The notes: generated by a model not told the origin, from the letters alone. A stretch of 64,000 nt of DNA from Frankineae bacterium MT45 (GCA_900100325.1 LT629697.1:62001-126000), one strand, 5' to 3'. Shown: positions 7,670 through 16,695, numbered from the stretch's first letter. Numbers and translations: made by a program.

Positions 7670-10600
7670 TCAGACGACCGAGACGACGCCCTGCACCAGC
7701 AGCACACCCAGCACCACAACGGCGATGCCGCCGATGCGGTGGGCCCAGTTGAGGTTCCAGGTCCGGCCGTCCCGCCCGAGGAATCCACCCAGGGTCAGCA
7801 GCAGGCCCGGCAGGCCGAGGAGTACGAACCCCAGCGGGACCATCTGCTGCGGGTTGCTCAAGTGCGATGCGAGCAGCGTCGCCGTCCACTTGCCGACGCA
7901 GAGCATCAGTACCGTCTTGATCACCCCGCCGGGGAGCCAACGCACCAGGCGGGGCAGGTTGGGAAGCCTCCCCTGGTACGTCCCGATGATGCTCGGAATC
8001 AGAAAGAGCGCCGCGCCGACCCAGAGTTCCCAGACGTTGCCGAGGTAGGCGATGGCGAAGAAGACGAAGACGGCCGTCTTGAGGATGTTGGAGATGTGCT
8101 GTTGACGGGTGGACGGGAATCCGACCTTCGGCGGAGCCACCTCGGCAAGTCGGAGCGGGTAGTAGGCGGCCGCCGCCGTCTCCCCCAACAGACGGACCAG
8201 GATCGCCACACCGACGACCAGCGCCAGTTCGTCGGCATGTCCGGCCAGCGGGAGGTCCAGGCCGGAGAGAGCGGGCAGCGCGCCGACCACCTTCGTCATG
8301 GCCCACATTCCGATCAGCGGCGCGATCACCAGGTCGGCACCCCGGTCGAAGATCTCGACCGCACTCCGCCCGGGAACCCGCCGCAGCGGACGCCCGGAAC
8401 AGGCGGCCAGCGTGACGGTGAAGAAGATGACGTCGACTCCAAGTACCGTCCGCACGGCCGCCACCGAGTCGATCCCGCCGAGGCAGAGGACGCCGGCGGT
8501 GAAGACGACGGCGGTGATGAACCCGGCGAAGACGTCGACCACTCCGAGCAGGACGATGGCGACGACGATTCCGAGCTCCGGAGGGACGGCGGCACCGTGC
8601 GTGTCGATCACCGCGAGAATGCCGAGAATGACTCCGGCGATCGGCGCAAAGAGGGCCACCGGTCCGACGGCCGCCCGCAGGTAGGCCGCGTCGGCTACGG
8701 CCCGAGCGGCGAGCGGCGAGAAGCGGTTGAGCCGTGTCGGCAAGCCGAGGCTGTGCCGGTCGATCCAGGCAACACCGGGCCAGGTCCAGGTGCGGGACTG
8801 GTCGCCCCGACGGGTGGCTTCGTGGCGGAACTTCAGATGCTTCACCTTGGCCGAGGCGAGGCTCCCGCCCTTGCGTGCGTGGTGCTCCTCCCGCTTCGAG
8901 CCAGTCTCTGACTCACCTGCCGAGCCCTCCTCCGCTCCGCCGGCCGAGCCAGCGCCCGAGCCCCCAGCCACGCCGCCGGCCGCGCCGCCGAGTGAGCCCA
9001 GCGCGCTCCCCGAACCGAGGGCCAGCAGCCCGGCCCCACCCAGCACGGCAACCAGCGTGAAGGTGGCGACCTGGGTGTCCAGCGCCGCCTTGGGATGGGC
9101 GGAGAGCAGGTACGGCTTGAAGGTGAAGTCACCGACGCGCACCAGTGACGGGTCCACCGGTCCCATACCCGGGGGCGGACCCCACTGCGGCGGCGACGAC
9201 GATGGGGCGCTAGCCAGCCGGGTCGCGACGCCCGACTTGTCGACCTGGAAGTACCAGGTCGACGAGAGCTCGGCGCCGTCGGCACCCTTCCCGTTGACGA
9301 TGAGGCGGTGCGTACCCGGCTCGATGCTGGCCGGCAGGTTGAGAGAAGTGCGCACGGTGCCGTCGGAGTCGGTGGTGACGGAGCCGAGGGAGACCGGCGT
9401 GGAGTGCATGACGACGTCGAGCACGCTGTTTGGGGCCAGTCCGGTGCCGGTGACGACCACCGTGGCCCCGTCCGCTTTCTGGCCAACCTTGAAGCCGAAG
9501 GCCACATCGGCCGTCGGTGGAGCGAGGTCTTGCGTCGACGTCTCGGCAGTCGGTGACTCGGCGACCGAGGGGCCCGGCGTCGGGGTGGGGGTCGGCGACG
9601 GGGTCGGCGACGGTTCCGGCGTTGGGGAGGCGTCGGGGGTGGGCTCCGACGCGGGCGTGGGGGCGGCCGTCGGTTCCGGGGTGGCGGCGACGACGGGAGC
9701 TTTGCTGGGCTTCGGAGTCGCCGGCCTCGGGGTCGTGACGGGGACGGGGGTCGGCGGCAGCTCCGGGGGCGGCGGGAAGATCGTCGCCCCGACGCCGAAC
9801 TGGCTGATCCCCGCGGCCGCGTCGTCATAGCCGGGCGACGAGTCATGCAGGTTGGTCAGGCCGCCGTACTCGGCGACGTAACCCTGCACCTCCTGCCCGC
9901 TTCCCGGGCGCAGGTCGAGCCAACTGCCGGGGATGCCGTCCCAGTTGGTGGCGGCGGCGTTCTCACCGAGGCCCGACGGGACTAGCCCGTCGCCCATGTC
10001 GCCGTAGTCGGCGTTGTTCGGCTCGCCGGCCGACCAGTCGTTGTAACCCTCGGCGCCGGCGTGCACGCAGGCCCCGGTGAGGTTGGTGCAGTTGGTCAGC
10101 GGGAGGCCGGCCGCCGGCCCGTCGAGCCAGCGCCAGATCCGGTGCAGTGACGGATCCGTCGGCGCGCCCGTGTCGTAGGCGGTGGCCTGGGCGCCGATCC
10201 AGAAGTTGGCCGCGGCGACTCCGGTTCCAGGATCGGGGACCTTGCTCGTGACGAAGTCGTTGATCTCGGGCGACGTCAGCTCGGCCAGATACCCGGGCTG
10301 GCCGGAGTAGCTCGTAGCCTTGGCGGCGACCCGGGCGTCCTCGAAGGTCATGTTCGGCGCCGAGATGAACCGGTAGAAGTGCCCGCTCGTCGGAGAGAAG
10401 GCCAGACCCGTCTCATCCGGGGCCACCATGACTGCCAGTGACGCGATCCCGTCGCCGTCGCCCGGATTCACCTGCAGCGACGCTAGTGCGGCGTTGACGT
10501 CGGCCGGCACACCGGTGAACGTGACACTTCCAGCCGAGAAAGTCGGGTACCCGAAGGCCAATGTGAGGCCGCTGGTCTGCCCGAAGGCCACCAGGCCGCG

Positions 10601-10846
10601 GTCCACCGAGACGGAGACGAGCAACTGCTGCGCGCTAGTGAACCCCGAGACCGAGACGCCATTCACCGGGGAGAAGGTGCCGGGATCGAGATGTGTGGTG
10701 GAGGCGCTGGTGACGGTCGTCGTCGAGGCCTGGGCCGGGCCGAAGAGCAGCAGTTCGCCACCGCCGGCTCCGATCAGCAGGGCCGCGATCGCGACCACCC
10801 GCCGATAGCGGCGAAATTTCAGACGCCGCGTCACGCGCGTGCTCAT
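7670..10846 (-). CDS. Large C-type-lectin domain / polytopic membrane protein
   Basis: The product is 1058 aa with a mosaic layout. Residues about 10-40 are a signal peptide or anchor after an Arg-rich start. Residues 45-140 resemble a beta-rich repeat. Residues about 150-330 resemble a C-type lectin fold, with WIGAQ, the sugar-type motif EPN, GENAAATNWDGIPGSW and a terminal YVAEYGG. A Pro/Thr-rich linker follows (about 355-440), then an Ig/IPT-like domain (VVVTGTGLAPNSVLDVV). A single hydrophobic segment and an Arg/Lys region lead to a C-terminal domain of about 8-9 membrane helices (residues 700-1058). ATG 10846 follows GAAGGAGAG at good spacing and is preferred over TTG 10852. The protein probably displays a calcium-dependent sugar-binding head outside the cell. 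Function unknown. Confidence 0.75.
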   Translation of the reverse strand: MSTRVTRRLKFRRYRRVVAIAALLIGAGGGELLLFGPAQASTTTVTSASTTHLDPGTFSPVNGVSVSGFTSAQQLLVSVSVDRGLVAFGQTSGLTLAFGYPTFSAGSVTFTGVPADVNAALASLQVNPGDGDGIASLAVMVAPDETGLAFSPTSGHFYRFISAPNMTFEDARVAAKATSYSGQPGYLAELTSPEINDFVTSKVPDPGTGVAAANFWIGAQATAYDTGAPTDPSLHRIWRWLDGPAAGLPLTNCTNLTGACVHAGAEGYNDWSAGEPNNADYGDMGDGLVPSGLGENAAATNWDGIPGSWLDLRPGSGQEVQGYVAEYGGLTNLHDSSPGYDDAAAGISQFGVGATIFPPPPELPPTPVPVTTPRPATPKPSKAPVVAATPEPTAAPTPASEPTPDASPTPEPSPTPSPTPTPTPGPSVAESPTAETSTQDLAPPTADVAFGFKVGQKADGATVVVTGTGLAPNSVLDVVMHSTPVSLGSVTTDSDGTVRTSLNLPASIEPGTHRLIVNGKGADGAELSSTWYFQVDKSGVATRLASAPSSSPPQWGPPPGMGPVDPSLVRVGDFTFKPYLLSAHPKAALDTQVATFTLVAVLGGAGLLALGSGSALGSLGGAAGGVAGGSGAGSAGGAEEGSAGESETGSKREEHHARKGGSLASAKVKHLKFRHEATRRGDQSRTWTWPGVAWIDRHSLGLPTRLNRFSPLAARAVADAAYLRAAVGPVALFAPIAGVILGILAVIDTHGAAVPPELGIVVAIVLLGVVDVFAGFITAVVFTAGVLCLGGIDSVAAVRTVLGVDVIFFTVTLAACSGRPLRRVPGRSAVEIFDRGADLVIAPLIGMWAMTKVVGALPALSGLDLPLAGHADELALVVGVAILVRLLGETAAAAYYPLRLAEVAPPKVGFPSTRQQHISNILKTAVFVFFAIAYLGNVWELWVGAALFLIPSIIGTYQGRLPNLPRLVRWLPGGVIKTVLMLCVGKWTATLLASHLSNPQQMVPLGFVLLGLPGLLLTLGGFLGRDGRTWNLNWAHRIGGIAVVVLGVLLVQGVVSVV

Positions 10847-10954
10847 TGCCAACTCTCCTTCGCCGCAACGTCGACAATCTCGCTGGGGATCACTACCGAT
10901 CTCCAGTGCCTGATCGGCTTCTTTGCCCAGTTCCTGAGCAAGACCGGGCTACGG

Positions 10955-11887
10955 TCAGGGGCGCCGAAGGTTGAGCAGCGCCTGTGCCGCGCGCCGCCAG
11001 GCCGGGTTGGTGCACGACGTGTAGTCCGTCCAGGTGGCCCCTTCGAGGCGAGCCACGCAGTCGGCGGCGTACTCGATGGTGCGCTCGCCGGCGTTGCCGA
11101 ACTGAGGCCGCAGGCCGGCGATGGCACCGGCCATGTTGCCGTAGAGACGCCCTTGAATTACATGGGCATACTCGTGTACGACGATCGAGTAGAGGTCGGC
11201 GACCGGCGCCCGCGGCGCGATGTAGACGGTGCCCGTGCTGAGATTCGTGGCGCCCCAGGCTCCCTTGTCGGCCACGATGAAGTGGACCCACTGCGGATGC
11301 AGGTTCGGGATGCGGGCGATGGCGGCGTTGAGGGCCGGCCAGGAGGTGTATGCCGGCACGGCAGGCTTCCGGGCAACAGGCTTCTTCACTGCCTTCTTGA
11401 CGGGTTTCACCACCTTTTTAACCGGTTTCTTGACCGTCGGCTTCTTCACCGCAGGCTTGACGGCCTTCTTGACCACTGGCTTGGCGGCGGGTTTCGCGGC
11501 CTGCTTCGCGGTGGGCGCGATCTCGGGAAGGACCGCGGGGAGGACGGCAGTCGCTGGCTGCGCCGCTGCAGCGGCGGGCCGGGGTGCCATCACGGAAGGA
11601 GCGGGTGAGGGCGCTGGAAGGGCTGGGGTGAAGGGGGCAGTGGATGCACTGAATGGCAGCAATACATTGGCCGTCGGGCTCGCCGACGGGCTCGTCGAGG
11701 CCGGTGCAGTAGCGGCCTGCCGGGCGCTGCGTGCGGCGACCGGTTGCGTCACCACACCGCCCGACGGGCCACTACTTGCTAGCACCAACAGGTCGCCCAC
11801 ACCCAGCCCCGCGACGAGCGAGAGCAGGCCGAGACGCCGAAGCGTCCAGGACGGTTTCCCGTTCGGTCTCGTGGCATGCGTGTACAC
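10955..11887 (-). CDS. Secreted HExxH zinc-protease-like protein with Lys/Ala/Pro-rich linker
   Basis: The product is 310 aa from GTG 11887, which has AAGGAG 8-9 nt upstream; the longer frame from TTG 11917 contains that site internally. Residues about 15-35 form a signal peptide or membrane anchor. Then come an Ala/Ser/Pro-rich stretch and, around residues 135-190, a run of KKP/KKA/KKVV repeats like a histone-H1 tail. The C-terminal 120 residues hold VVHEYAH, a HExxH zinc-metallopeptidase motif, followed by an RTIEYAADCVA segment that may supply the third ligand. Three cysteines lie in the last 60 residues. It probably acts at the cell wall. Catalysis and substrate are not shown. It follows the lectin-type gene on the same strand but is transcribed before it. 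Confidence 0.7.
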   Translation of the reverse strand: MYTHATRPNGKPSWTLRRLGLLSLVAGLGVGDLLVLASSGPSGGVVTQPVAARSARQAATAPASTSPSASPTANVLLPFSASTAPFTPALPAPSPAPSVMAPRPAAAAAQPATAVLPAVLPEIAPTAKQAAKPAAKPVVKKAVKPAVKKPTVKKPVKKVVKPVKKAVKKPVARKPAVPAYTSWPALNAAIARIPNLHPQWVHFIVADKGAWGATNLSTGTVYIAPRAPVADLYSIVVHEYAHVIQGRLYGNMAGAIAGLRPQFGNAGERTIEYAADCVARLEGATWTDYTSCTNPAWRRAAQALLNLRRP

Positions 11888-11975
11888 AACTAGGCTCTCC
11901 TTGCCTATCTCGACCAAGATCCGTCTCGGTCACATGATGTGTATCGGCGCGCTGCTAGAGATCCTTAGAGAGGCG

Positions 11976-12027
11976 TACGGTTTTGGCAGATTTGTGTCGC
12001 CCGTGACGCAAATCTGCCAAAACCGTA
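11976..12027. terminator. Very strong intergenic hairpin
   Basis: The arms at 11976-11994 and 12009-12027 are a perfect 19-bp inverted repeat. The interior continues with a G-U pair and three more pairs around a 6-nt loop. It lies between the stop of the MarR gene (12089) and the start of the protease-like gene (11887), both on the minus strand. No T-run follows, as is usual for actinobacterial hairpin terminators. A regulatory role is also possible because it sits about 90 bp upstream of a start codon. Confidence 0.6.
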
Positions 12028-12088
12028 AGGGTTTACGGTGGCGCGGCGCTGCCAGGGTGACATGGGTGGCCGGGCCAGCAACACCCGA

Positions 12089-12523
12089 CTACCCCGGTTG
12101 AATACGGCGCAGGATCCGGTTCAACTCGATCAGTTCCTCGTCCGGGAGCGAGGTCAGGCTCGTCGGCGGAGTGCTCAGGATCTCCTCGGCCCGGGACGCA
12201 ACCGCGGCGCCGGCCGCCGTCACGCTCACCAGGCGGCAGCGTCGATCGGCCGGGTCAACCCGTCGTTCGACCAGCCCGCGCTCCTCCAGGTCGTCGATGA
12301 TGACCGTTGCGTACGGCGCGTCGATGGCCAGCGCTTGGGCCAGCTCCCGCAGCCGCTGCGACTGCTGGGCCAGGTGACGCAGCGCCTTGGCCCGCACGAA
12401 GCTCATGCCCAGTTCCTCGGCGACGGCGGCCCGGCTGTCGTTGTCGAGCACCACGCTGCGCATCATCATGAAGGCGGCGCGAGCGCTCGCGTCGCCCGGG
12501 CCGGAGGAGGTCATCGCCGTCAC
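12089..12523 (-). CDS. MarR-family regulator, partner of the downstream-named MFS exporter
   Basis: The product is 144 aa, starting at GTG 12523, whose GTGA overlaps the exporter stop codon by 4 nt. Helices and wing of a winged-helix MarR protein are clear: AIDAPYATVIIDDLEERGLV followed by the wing motif RRVDPADRRCRLVSVT. The exporter gene comes first and the regulator second in one transcript. By analogy with EmrR-type systems it should repress this operon and be released by drug-like ligands. The candidate operator is the palindrome over the exporter promoter at 14011-14028. An extended upstream frame into the exporter gene is a shadow. Confidence 0.85.
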   Translation of the reverse strand: MTAMTSSGPGDASARAAFMMMRSVVLDNDSRAAVAEELGMSFVRAKALRHLAQQSQRLRELAQALAIDAPYATVIIDDLEERGLVERRVDPADRRCRLVSVTAAGAAVASRAEEILSTPPTSLTSLPDEELIELNRILRRIQPG

Positions 12524-13968
12524 CGCGGCGCGCCGGCTGCGGCGAGCGCGTTCTCCCGCCGTTCCTCTTCGGCGAGCCTGGTCGCGGTGCCGCGGGCCCA
12601 CCCGCTGGAGCTGACAGCACCGATGAGCAGCACGCCCATTCCACCGGCGACGACGATCCACCAGGCAGCGTGGCTGGCCTGGACGAAATCGCCCTGCATG
12701 GAGGCGTGCACCCCGGCGGCCACCACCGCACCGACGATGGCCACACCGAGCGTCGCCCCGACCTGCCGACTGGTGGAGGCGATGCCGGCCGCGACTCCGG
12801 CCTGCTCACGCGGCATCCCGGAGACGGCGGTGTTGGTGATCGGCGCGTTGAGCCAGCCGAACCCGAAGGAGAAGACGAAGTAGCTGGCGACGAGCCACCA
12901 GAGCGGGGTGGTGACGGTGATCCCGGTGAGCATCAATGCCCCGAGAATCATTGCCACTCCGGCGATCAGCAATGACGGCCGCGGACCCCGGGAACCGACG
13001 ACCCGTCCGGAGATGGGGGCGAAGATGGTCGCCATCAGCGCCATCGGCAGCGTGCAGAGTCCGGCCTGGAAGGCTGAGTATCCGCGGACGTCCTGCAGAT
13101 ACAGGGTATTCAGAAAGAGGAATCCACTGAAGGCGCCGAAGCCGCAGACCGCGATGATGGTGGCGCCGCTGAAGGGGGCGCTCCGGAAGAAGCGCAGCTC
13201 GATGAGCGGGTCGACCCGTCTCGGCTCGTAGGCCAGCAGGCCGAGCAGCGACACCAGCGCGAGCAGCAGGAAGCCGATGATCTCGGCCGAGGCGAGGCCG
13301 GCTCGCGGTGCCTCGATGATGGCGTACGTGACGCTGGCCAGCAGCACGATCACCAGCACCTGCCCGACCACGTCGACGCGGCGCGGTCGCAGCGCCCGCG
13401 ACTCCGGGATGAAGATGGCGGCAAGGACGAAGGCGGCCACGCCGATCGGGACGTTTACCCAGAAGATTGCTCGCCAATCGATGACCTGGATCAGGAAGCC
13501 GCCGACGAGCGGCCCGAGCCCCAGACTGATGCCGACGACTCCACCCCAGACGCCGATCGCCCGTGCTCGCTCGCGGGGGTCGGTGAAGACGTTGGTGATG
13601 ATGGACATCGCGACCGGGTTGAGCATCGATCCGCCGGCGGCCTGCACCATCCGGAACGCGATGAGCCAGCCCAGTCCGGGGGCGATGCTGCAGAGCAGCG
13701 ATCCGAGCGTGAAGAGCACCAGCCCGGCTTGGAAGACGCGGCGACGCCCGAGGCGGTCGGCGGTGGAGCCGGCGAGGATGAGCAGGCTGGCCAGCACCAC
13801 GGTGTACGCGTCGATGGTCCACTGCAGACCGGCCACCGAGGCGTGCAGGTCGGTGCGGATGGAGGGCAGCGCCACGTTCACGATGGTGGCGTCCATACCG
13901 ACGATGAGCAGGCTCATGCAGCAGATCGCCAGCACGAGACGGCGTCGAGCAGCCGTCAGTTCAGTCAT
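12520..13968 (-). CDS. MFS multidrug exporter, DHA2 (14-helix) family
   Basis: The product is 482 aa from ATG 13968 (MTELTAARRR). Fourteen hydrophobic segments are expected from its length and spacing. The first helix carries GMDATIVNVALPSIRTDL, motif D1 of the DHA2 drug:H+ antiporters. The loop motif AGSTADRLGRRRVF is motif A, and GVVGISLGLGPLVGGFL is motif C. The in-frame extension to 14028 lies over the promoter and is rejected. It is probably a proton-driven efflux pump for hydrophobic compounds; the substrate is unknown. It is cotranscribed with the MarR gene (4-nt overlap). Confidence 0.9.
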   Translation of the reverse strand: MTELTAARRRLVLAICCMSLLIVGMDATIVNVALPSIRTDLHASVAGLQWTIDAYTVVLASLLILAGSTADRLGRRRVFQAGLVLFTLGSLLCSIAPGLGWLIAFRMVQAAGGSMLNPVAMSIITNVFTDPRERARAIGVWGGVVGISLGLGPLVGGFLIQVIDWRAIFWVNVPIGVAAFVLAAIFIPESRALRPRRVDVVGQVLVIVLLASVTYAIIEAPRAGLASAEIIGFLLLALVSLLGLLAYEPRRVDPLIELRFFRSAPFSGATIIAVCGFGAFSGFLFLNTLYLQDVRGYSAFQAGLCTLPMALMATIFAPISGRVVGSRGPRPSLLIAGVAMILGALMLTGITVTTPLWWLVASYFVFSFGFGWLNAPITNTAVSGMPREQAGVAAGIASTSRQVGATLGVAIVGAVVAAGVHASMQGDFVQASHAAWWIVVAGGMGVLLIGAVSSSGWARGTATRLAEEERRENALAAAGAPR

Positions 13969-14010
13969 CGACGTACCCACTTCGCGGCCACAGGACTCGT
14001 CATCACAGAA

Positions 14011-14043
14011 TCGATTGTATCGACACAACTATTAGCCAGGCAA
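14011..14043 (-). promoter_or_regulatory. Promoter and overlapping operator of the MFS/marR operon
   Basis: On the minus strand TTGCCT (14043-14038) and TACAAT (14019-14014) are 18 nt apart, a near-consensus pair. The palindrome TCGAT-TGT-ATCGA (14011-14023) and the arms TTGT/ACAA (14015-14028) cover the -10 box. This is the expected position for a repressor such as the MarR protein of the operon. The start codon lies about 40 nt downstream of the predicted start point. Confidence 0.55.
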
Positions 14044-14062
14044 ACCAATTTCGCGCAGAACG

Positions 14063-14112
14063 AAGTGTGGGGTGCCGTCCCCCTGGTCCCAGGAAGAAGA
14101 CACCCCACACTT
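14063..14112. terminator. Hairpin terminator between the two exporter modules
   Basis: A perfect 12-bp inverted repeat, AAGTGTGGGGTG (14063-14074) and CACCCCACACTT (14101-14112), encloses a 26-nt interior that has its own CCTGG/CCAGG stem. It lies 21 bp after the stop codon of the second exporter gene (14134, minus strand) and before the promoter of the first. Confidence 0.65.
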
Positions 14113-14133
14113 TTCAGCAGGTGTTACGAGGTA

Positions 14134-15903
14134 CTACTGGTGCGTGGCCCCGCCGGGGTCAGCCCCGGTGGTGGCGGCCAGCGCTTCGAGCTGCTCCTCC
14201 TCGGCCTCCAGTGCCGCGTCAATGACGGCGACCCGATCGGTGGCGGGCACGCTGTCACCCAGCTTCGCCTCGAGTTCGGCCTCAGCCTTGGCGGCCTGGT
14301 TGCCGGACATCGTCCGCAGCGGGACCTCCTTCAGGAAGGAGACCAGGATGATCGACAGGACGAGCACGAAGGCACCGACCAGGAAGACCAGGTCCATGGC
14401 GTTGGAGAAGCCGACCAGGAACGGGTGGGCCAGCGCCGGGTCGAGGTGGTTGAGGAACGCGGTGTCCGAGAGACTGCCGGCGCCGGACTTGATGGCGGCG
14501 ACCTGATCCGGGTGCGCCTTCGCCGCGGCCTGGAAGGCCGGGTCGCTGGCGGCACTCTGGTACTGCTCGGCGATCTTGGTCGGGGCCGAGCTGAAGAGGA
14601 TCGACAGGAAGACCGCCGCACCGAGCGTTCCACCGACCTGGCGGAAGAACGTGCTGGAGGAGGTCGTCACACCGATGTCGCGCGGCGGCACCGAGTTCTG
14701 CATAGCCAGCACGATCGTCTGCATGTTCAGTCCGAGACCCACACCGAAGAGCAGCATGTACACGTCGGTGATCGACAGGTTGGTGTCGGCACCGACGGTG
14801 TGCAGCAGCAGCATGGCGGCGACGAGGGCAACCGAACCGACCACCGGGAAGATCTTGTAGCGACCGGTCTTGGCGGTGATGCGGCCGGCGATGAGCGCCG
14901 ACGCCATGATGCCGACGACCAGCGGCAGGATTAGCAGGCCGGCCCGCGTCGGCGAGGCGCCCTTGACGATCTGCAGGTACAGCGGGATGGCGGCGATGCC
15001 ACCGAACATGCCGACACCGAGGACGGTCGACTGCGCGGCACCGATCGAGAAGGTACGTCCCTTGAAGAGGCGCATCGGGATGAGCGCGTCCTCACCCATC
15101 TTGAACTCGGCGAAGACGAAGGCGATCAGACCAGCCAGGCCGACGATGTAGCAGGAGAGCGAGGCAGGCGATCCCCAGCCCCACTGACGACCCTGCTCGG
15201 CAACGATGAGCAGCGGAACCAATCCGACGACGATGGTGCTCGCGCCCCACCAGTCGATCCGGGAGTCGCGGCGAACGTGCGGCATCCGCAGCACCTTGGC
15301 GACGACGACGAGGGCGACGATGCCGATCGGCACGTTGACGTAGAAGATCCAGCGCCAGCCGGCGATGCCGAAGATCGAGCTCTGTCCGGAGAGGAATCCG
15401 CCGACGACCGGGCCGAGGACGCTCGAGGTGGCGAAGGTGGCCATGAAGTAACCCATGTACTTCGGGCGGTCCTTGGGGGCCACGATGTCGGCCAGAATGG
15501 CCAGTGCCAGCGAGAAGAGGCCACCGGCACCGAGGCCCTGGAAGGCCCGGAACGCGGCGAGCATGTACATCGAGGTGGCCAGACCACAGAGCGCGGAACC
15601 GGTGACGAAGATCGTGATCGCGATCATGAAGAGGGGCTTGCGCCCGTAGATGTCACTCAGCTTGCCGTACAGCAGCGTCGAGATCGTCGACGTGATGAGG
15701 AAGGCAGTGGTGACCCAGGCCTGGACGTTGAGCCCATGCAGGTCGTCACCGATGGTGCGGATCGCCGTCGACACGATGTTCTGATCGAGCGCGGCGAGGA
15801 ACATGCCCAGCAGCAGCCCGCTGAGGATGGTCATCACCTGCCGATGCGAGAGTTCACCGGAGTTCGGCGCTGCCACCTCGGGGGTAGCGGTAGCGGATGA
15901 CAT
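14134..15903 (-). CDS. MFS multidrug exporter, DHA2 family, with long C-terminal tail
   Basis: The product is 589 aa, starting at ATG 15903 with GAGGAG upstream inside the preceding MarR gene. The first helix has FLAALDQNIVSTAIRTIG, and LLYGKLSDIYGRKPLF is motif A. GAGGLFSLALAILADIV and SSVLGPVVGGFLSG match motif C regions of 14-helix transporters. A periplasmic loop of about 60 residues precedes the last helix, and a Glu-rich cytoplasmic tail of about 75 residues ends the protein. The start overlaps the stop of the MarR gene (TAATG), so the pair is coupled. The substrate cannot be deduced. Confidence 0.9.
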   Translation of the reverse strand: MSSATATPEVAAPNSGELSHRQVMTILSGLLLGMFLAALDQNIVSTAIRTIGDDLHGLNVQAWVTTAFLITSTISTLLYGKLSDIYGRKPLFMIAITIFVTGSALCGLATSMYMLAAFRAFQGLGAGGLFSLALAILADIVAPKDRPKYMGYFMATFATSSVLGPVVGGFLSGQSSIFGIAGWRWIFYVNVPIGIVALVVVAKVLRMPHVRRDSRIDWWGASTIVVGLVPLLIVAEQGRQWGWGSPASLSCYIVGLAGLIAFVFAEFKMGEDALIPMRLFKGRTFSIGAAQSTVLGVGMFGGIAAIPLYLQIVKGASPTRAGLLILPLVVGIMASALIAGRITAKTGRYKIFPVVGSVALVAAMLLLHTVGADTNLSITDVYMLLFGVGLGLNMQTIVLAMQNSVPPRDIGVTTSSSTFFRQVGGTLGAAVFLSILFSSAPTKIAEQYQSAASDPAFQAAAKAHPDQVAAIKSGAGSLSDTAFLNHLDPALAHPFLVGFSNAMDLVFLVGAFVLVLSIILVSFLKEVPLRTMSGNQAAKAEAELEAKLGDSVPATDRVAVIDAALEAEEEQLEALAATTGADPGGATHQ

Positions 15904-16514
15904 TAGTTCTCCTCGAGTTCCGACGGGCGCGCTGTTGTCGCGTCGTCTTGTTGCGGTGCCGAACTCGCCGATCTGGCGGCTTCGGCAACAAATGTGGGGC
16001 CACAGAGTTCAAAGGCGGCCGAGAGGCGATCGAGATACTCGCTGAACTGCAGGCACTCCTCGTCGCTCCAGTCGTTCAACATGGCTTGAAAGCGGACGGT
16101 GCGAATGCGGGCATGCTCGTCACAGACGCCGCGGCCGCGCTGGGTGGCGGCCAGCAGGCTGGCCCGCCCGTCCCGGGGGTCGATCTGGCGCTCGACCATG
16201 CCGTCCTTGATCAGGGTCGCGATCTGTCGGCTGACCGTGGACGGGTCGGAGTGGACCAGTTCAGCCAGCGCACCGGCGCGCATCGGACCCTCGTTCATCA
16301 GGGTGGCGATCAGGACGTAGGCCGAGAACTCGACCTCGGAGCGGGCGGCCGTCATGATCTGGTGCTTCATCCGGCTCGCACTGCGCATCACATGGCTGAA
16401 GCTGCGGGTCAGCGGCTCGATCGCGTCGATCGATGGACCCGCCGCTGGGGCCGCCGAGCCCGGTGCTGGGGTAGGAGCCGGGGTCAGAGCCGGCGCCGTC
16501 ATCGATTCGGTCAT
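15903..16514 (-). CDS. MarR-family regulator, first gene of the second exporter operon
   Basis: The product is 203 aa with a 25-residue Ala/Pro-rich start and a Ser/Glu-rich tail. The central winged-helix domain includes VHSDPSTVSRQIATLIKDGM and the wing motif QIDPRDGRASLL. In contrast to the first module, the regulator gene precedes its exporter here. Upstream at 16549-16562 the palindrome CATGCA-AC-TGCATG is a plausible binding site, placing the operon under autorepression. Confidence 0.88.
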   Translation of the reverse strand: MTESMTAPALTPAPTPAPGSAAPAAGPSIDAIEPLTRSFSHVMRSASRMKHQIMTAARSEVEFSAYVLIATLMNEGPMRAGALAELVHSDPSTVSRQIATLIKDGMVERQIDPRDGRASLLAATQRGRGVCDEHARIRTVRFQAMLNDWSDEECLQFSEYLDRLSAAFELCGPTFVAEAARSASSAPQQDDATTARPSELEEN

Positions 16515-16548
16515 TGGGCACCTCGCCTCGGTAGAAAATTGCTTGACG

Positions 16549-16562
16549 CATGCAACTGCATG
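16549..16562. promoter_or_regulatory. Candidate MarR operator
   Basis: CATGCA-AC-TGCATG is a 14-bp palindrome 35 bp upstream of the MarR start codon. A partial repeat ATGCAAC follows at 16564-16570. The 16515-16822 gap also holds the hairpin at 16696-16732, and I see no further gene in it. Confidence 0.4.
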
Positions 16563-16695
16563 TATGCAACAAGCATCTACCTCGCGCGGTTATTCCGCAA
16601 ACGGGTTTTCAACAATGATTCAGGTGTGATCTGAGTCTCGCAGCGGCGCCGGACGCGCTGGGCAAGCGGCGAGGGGCGACGGGAACGAGACAGAA

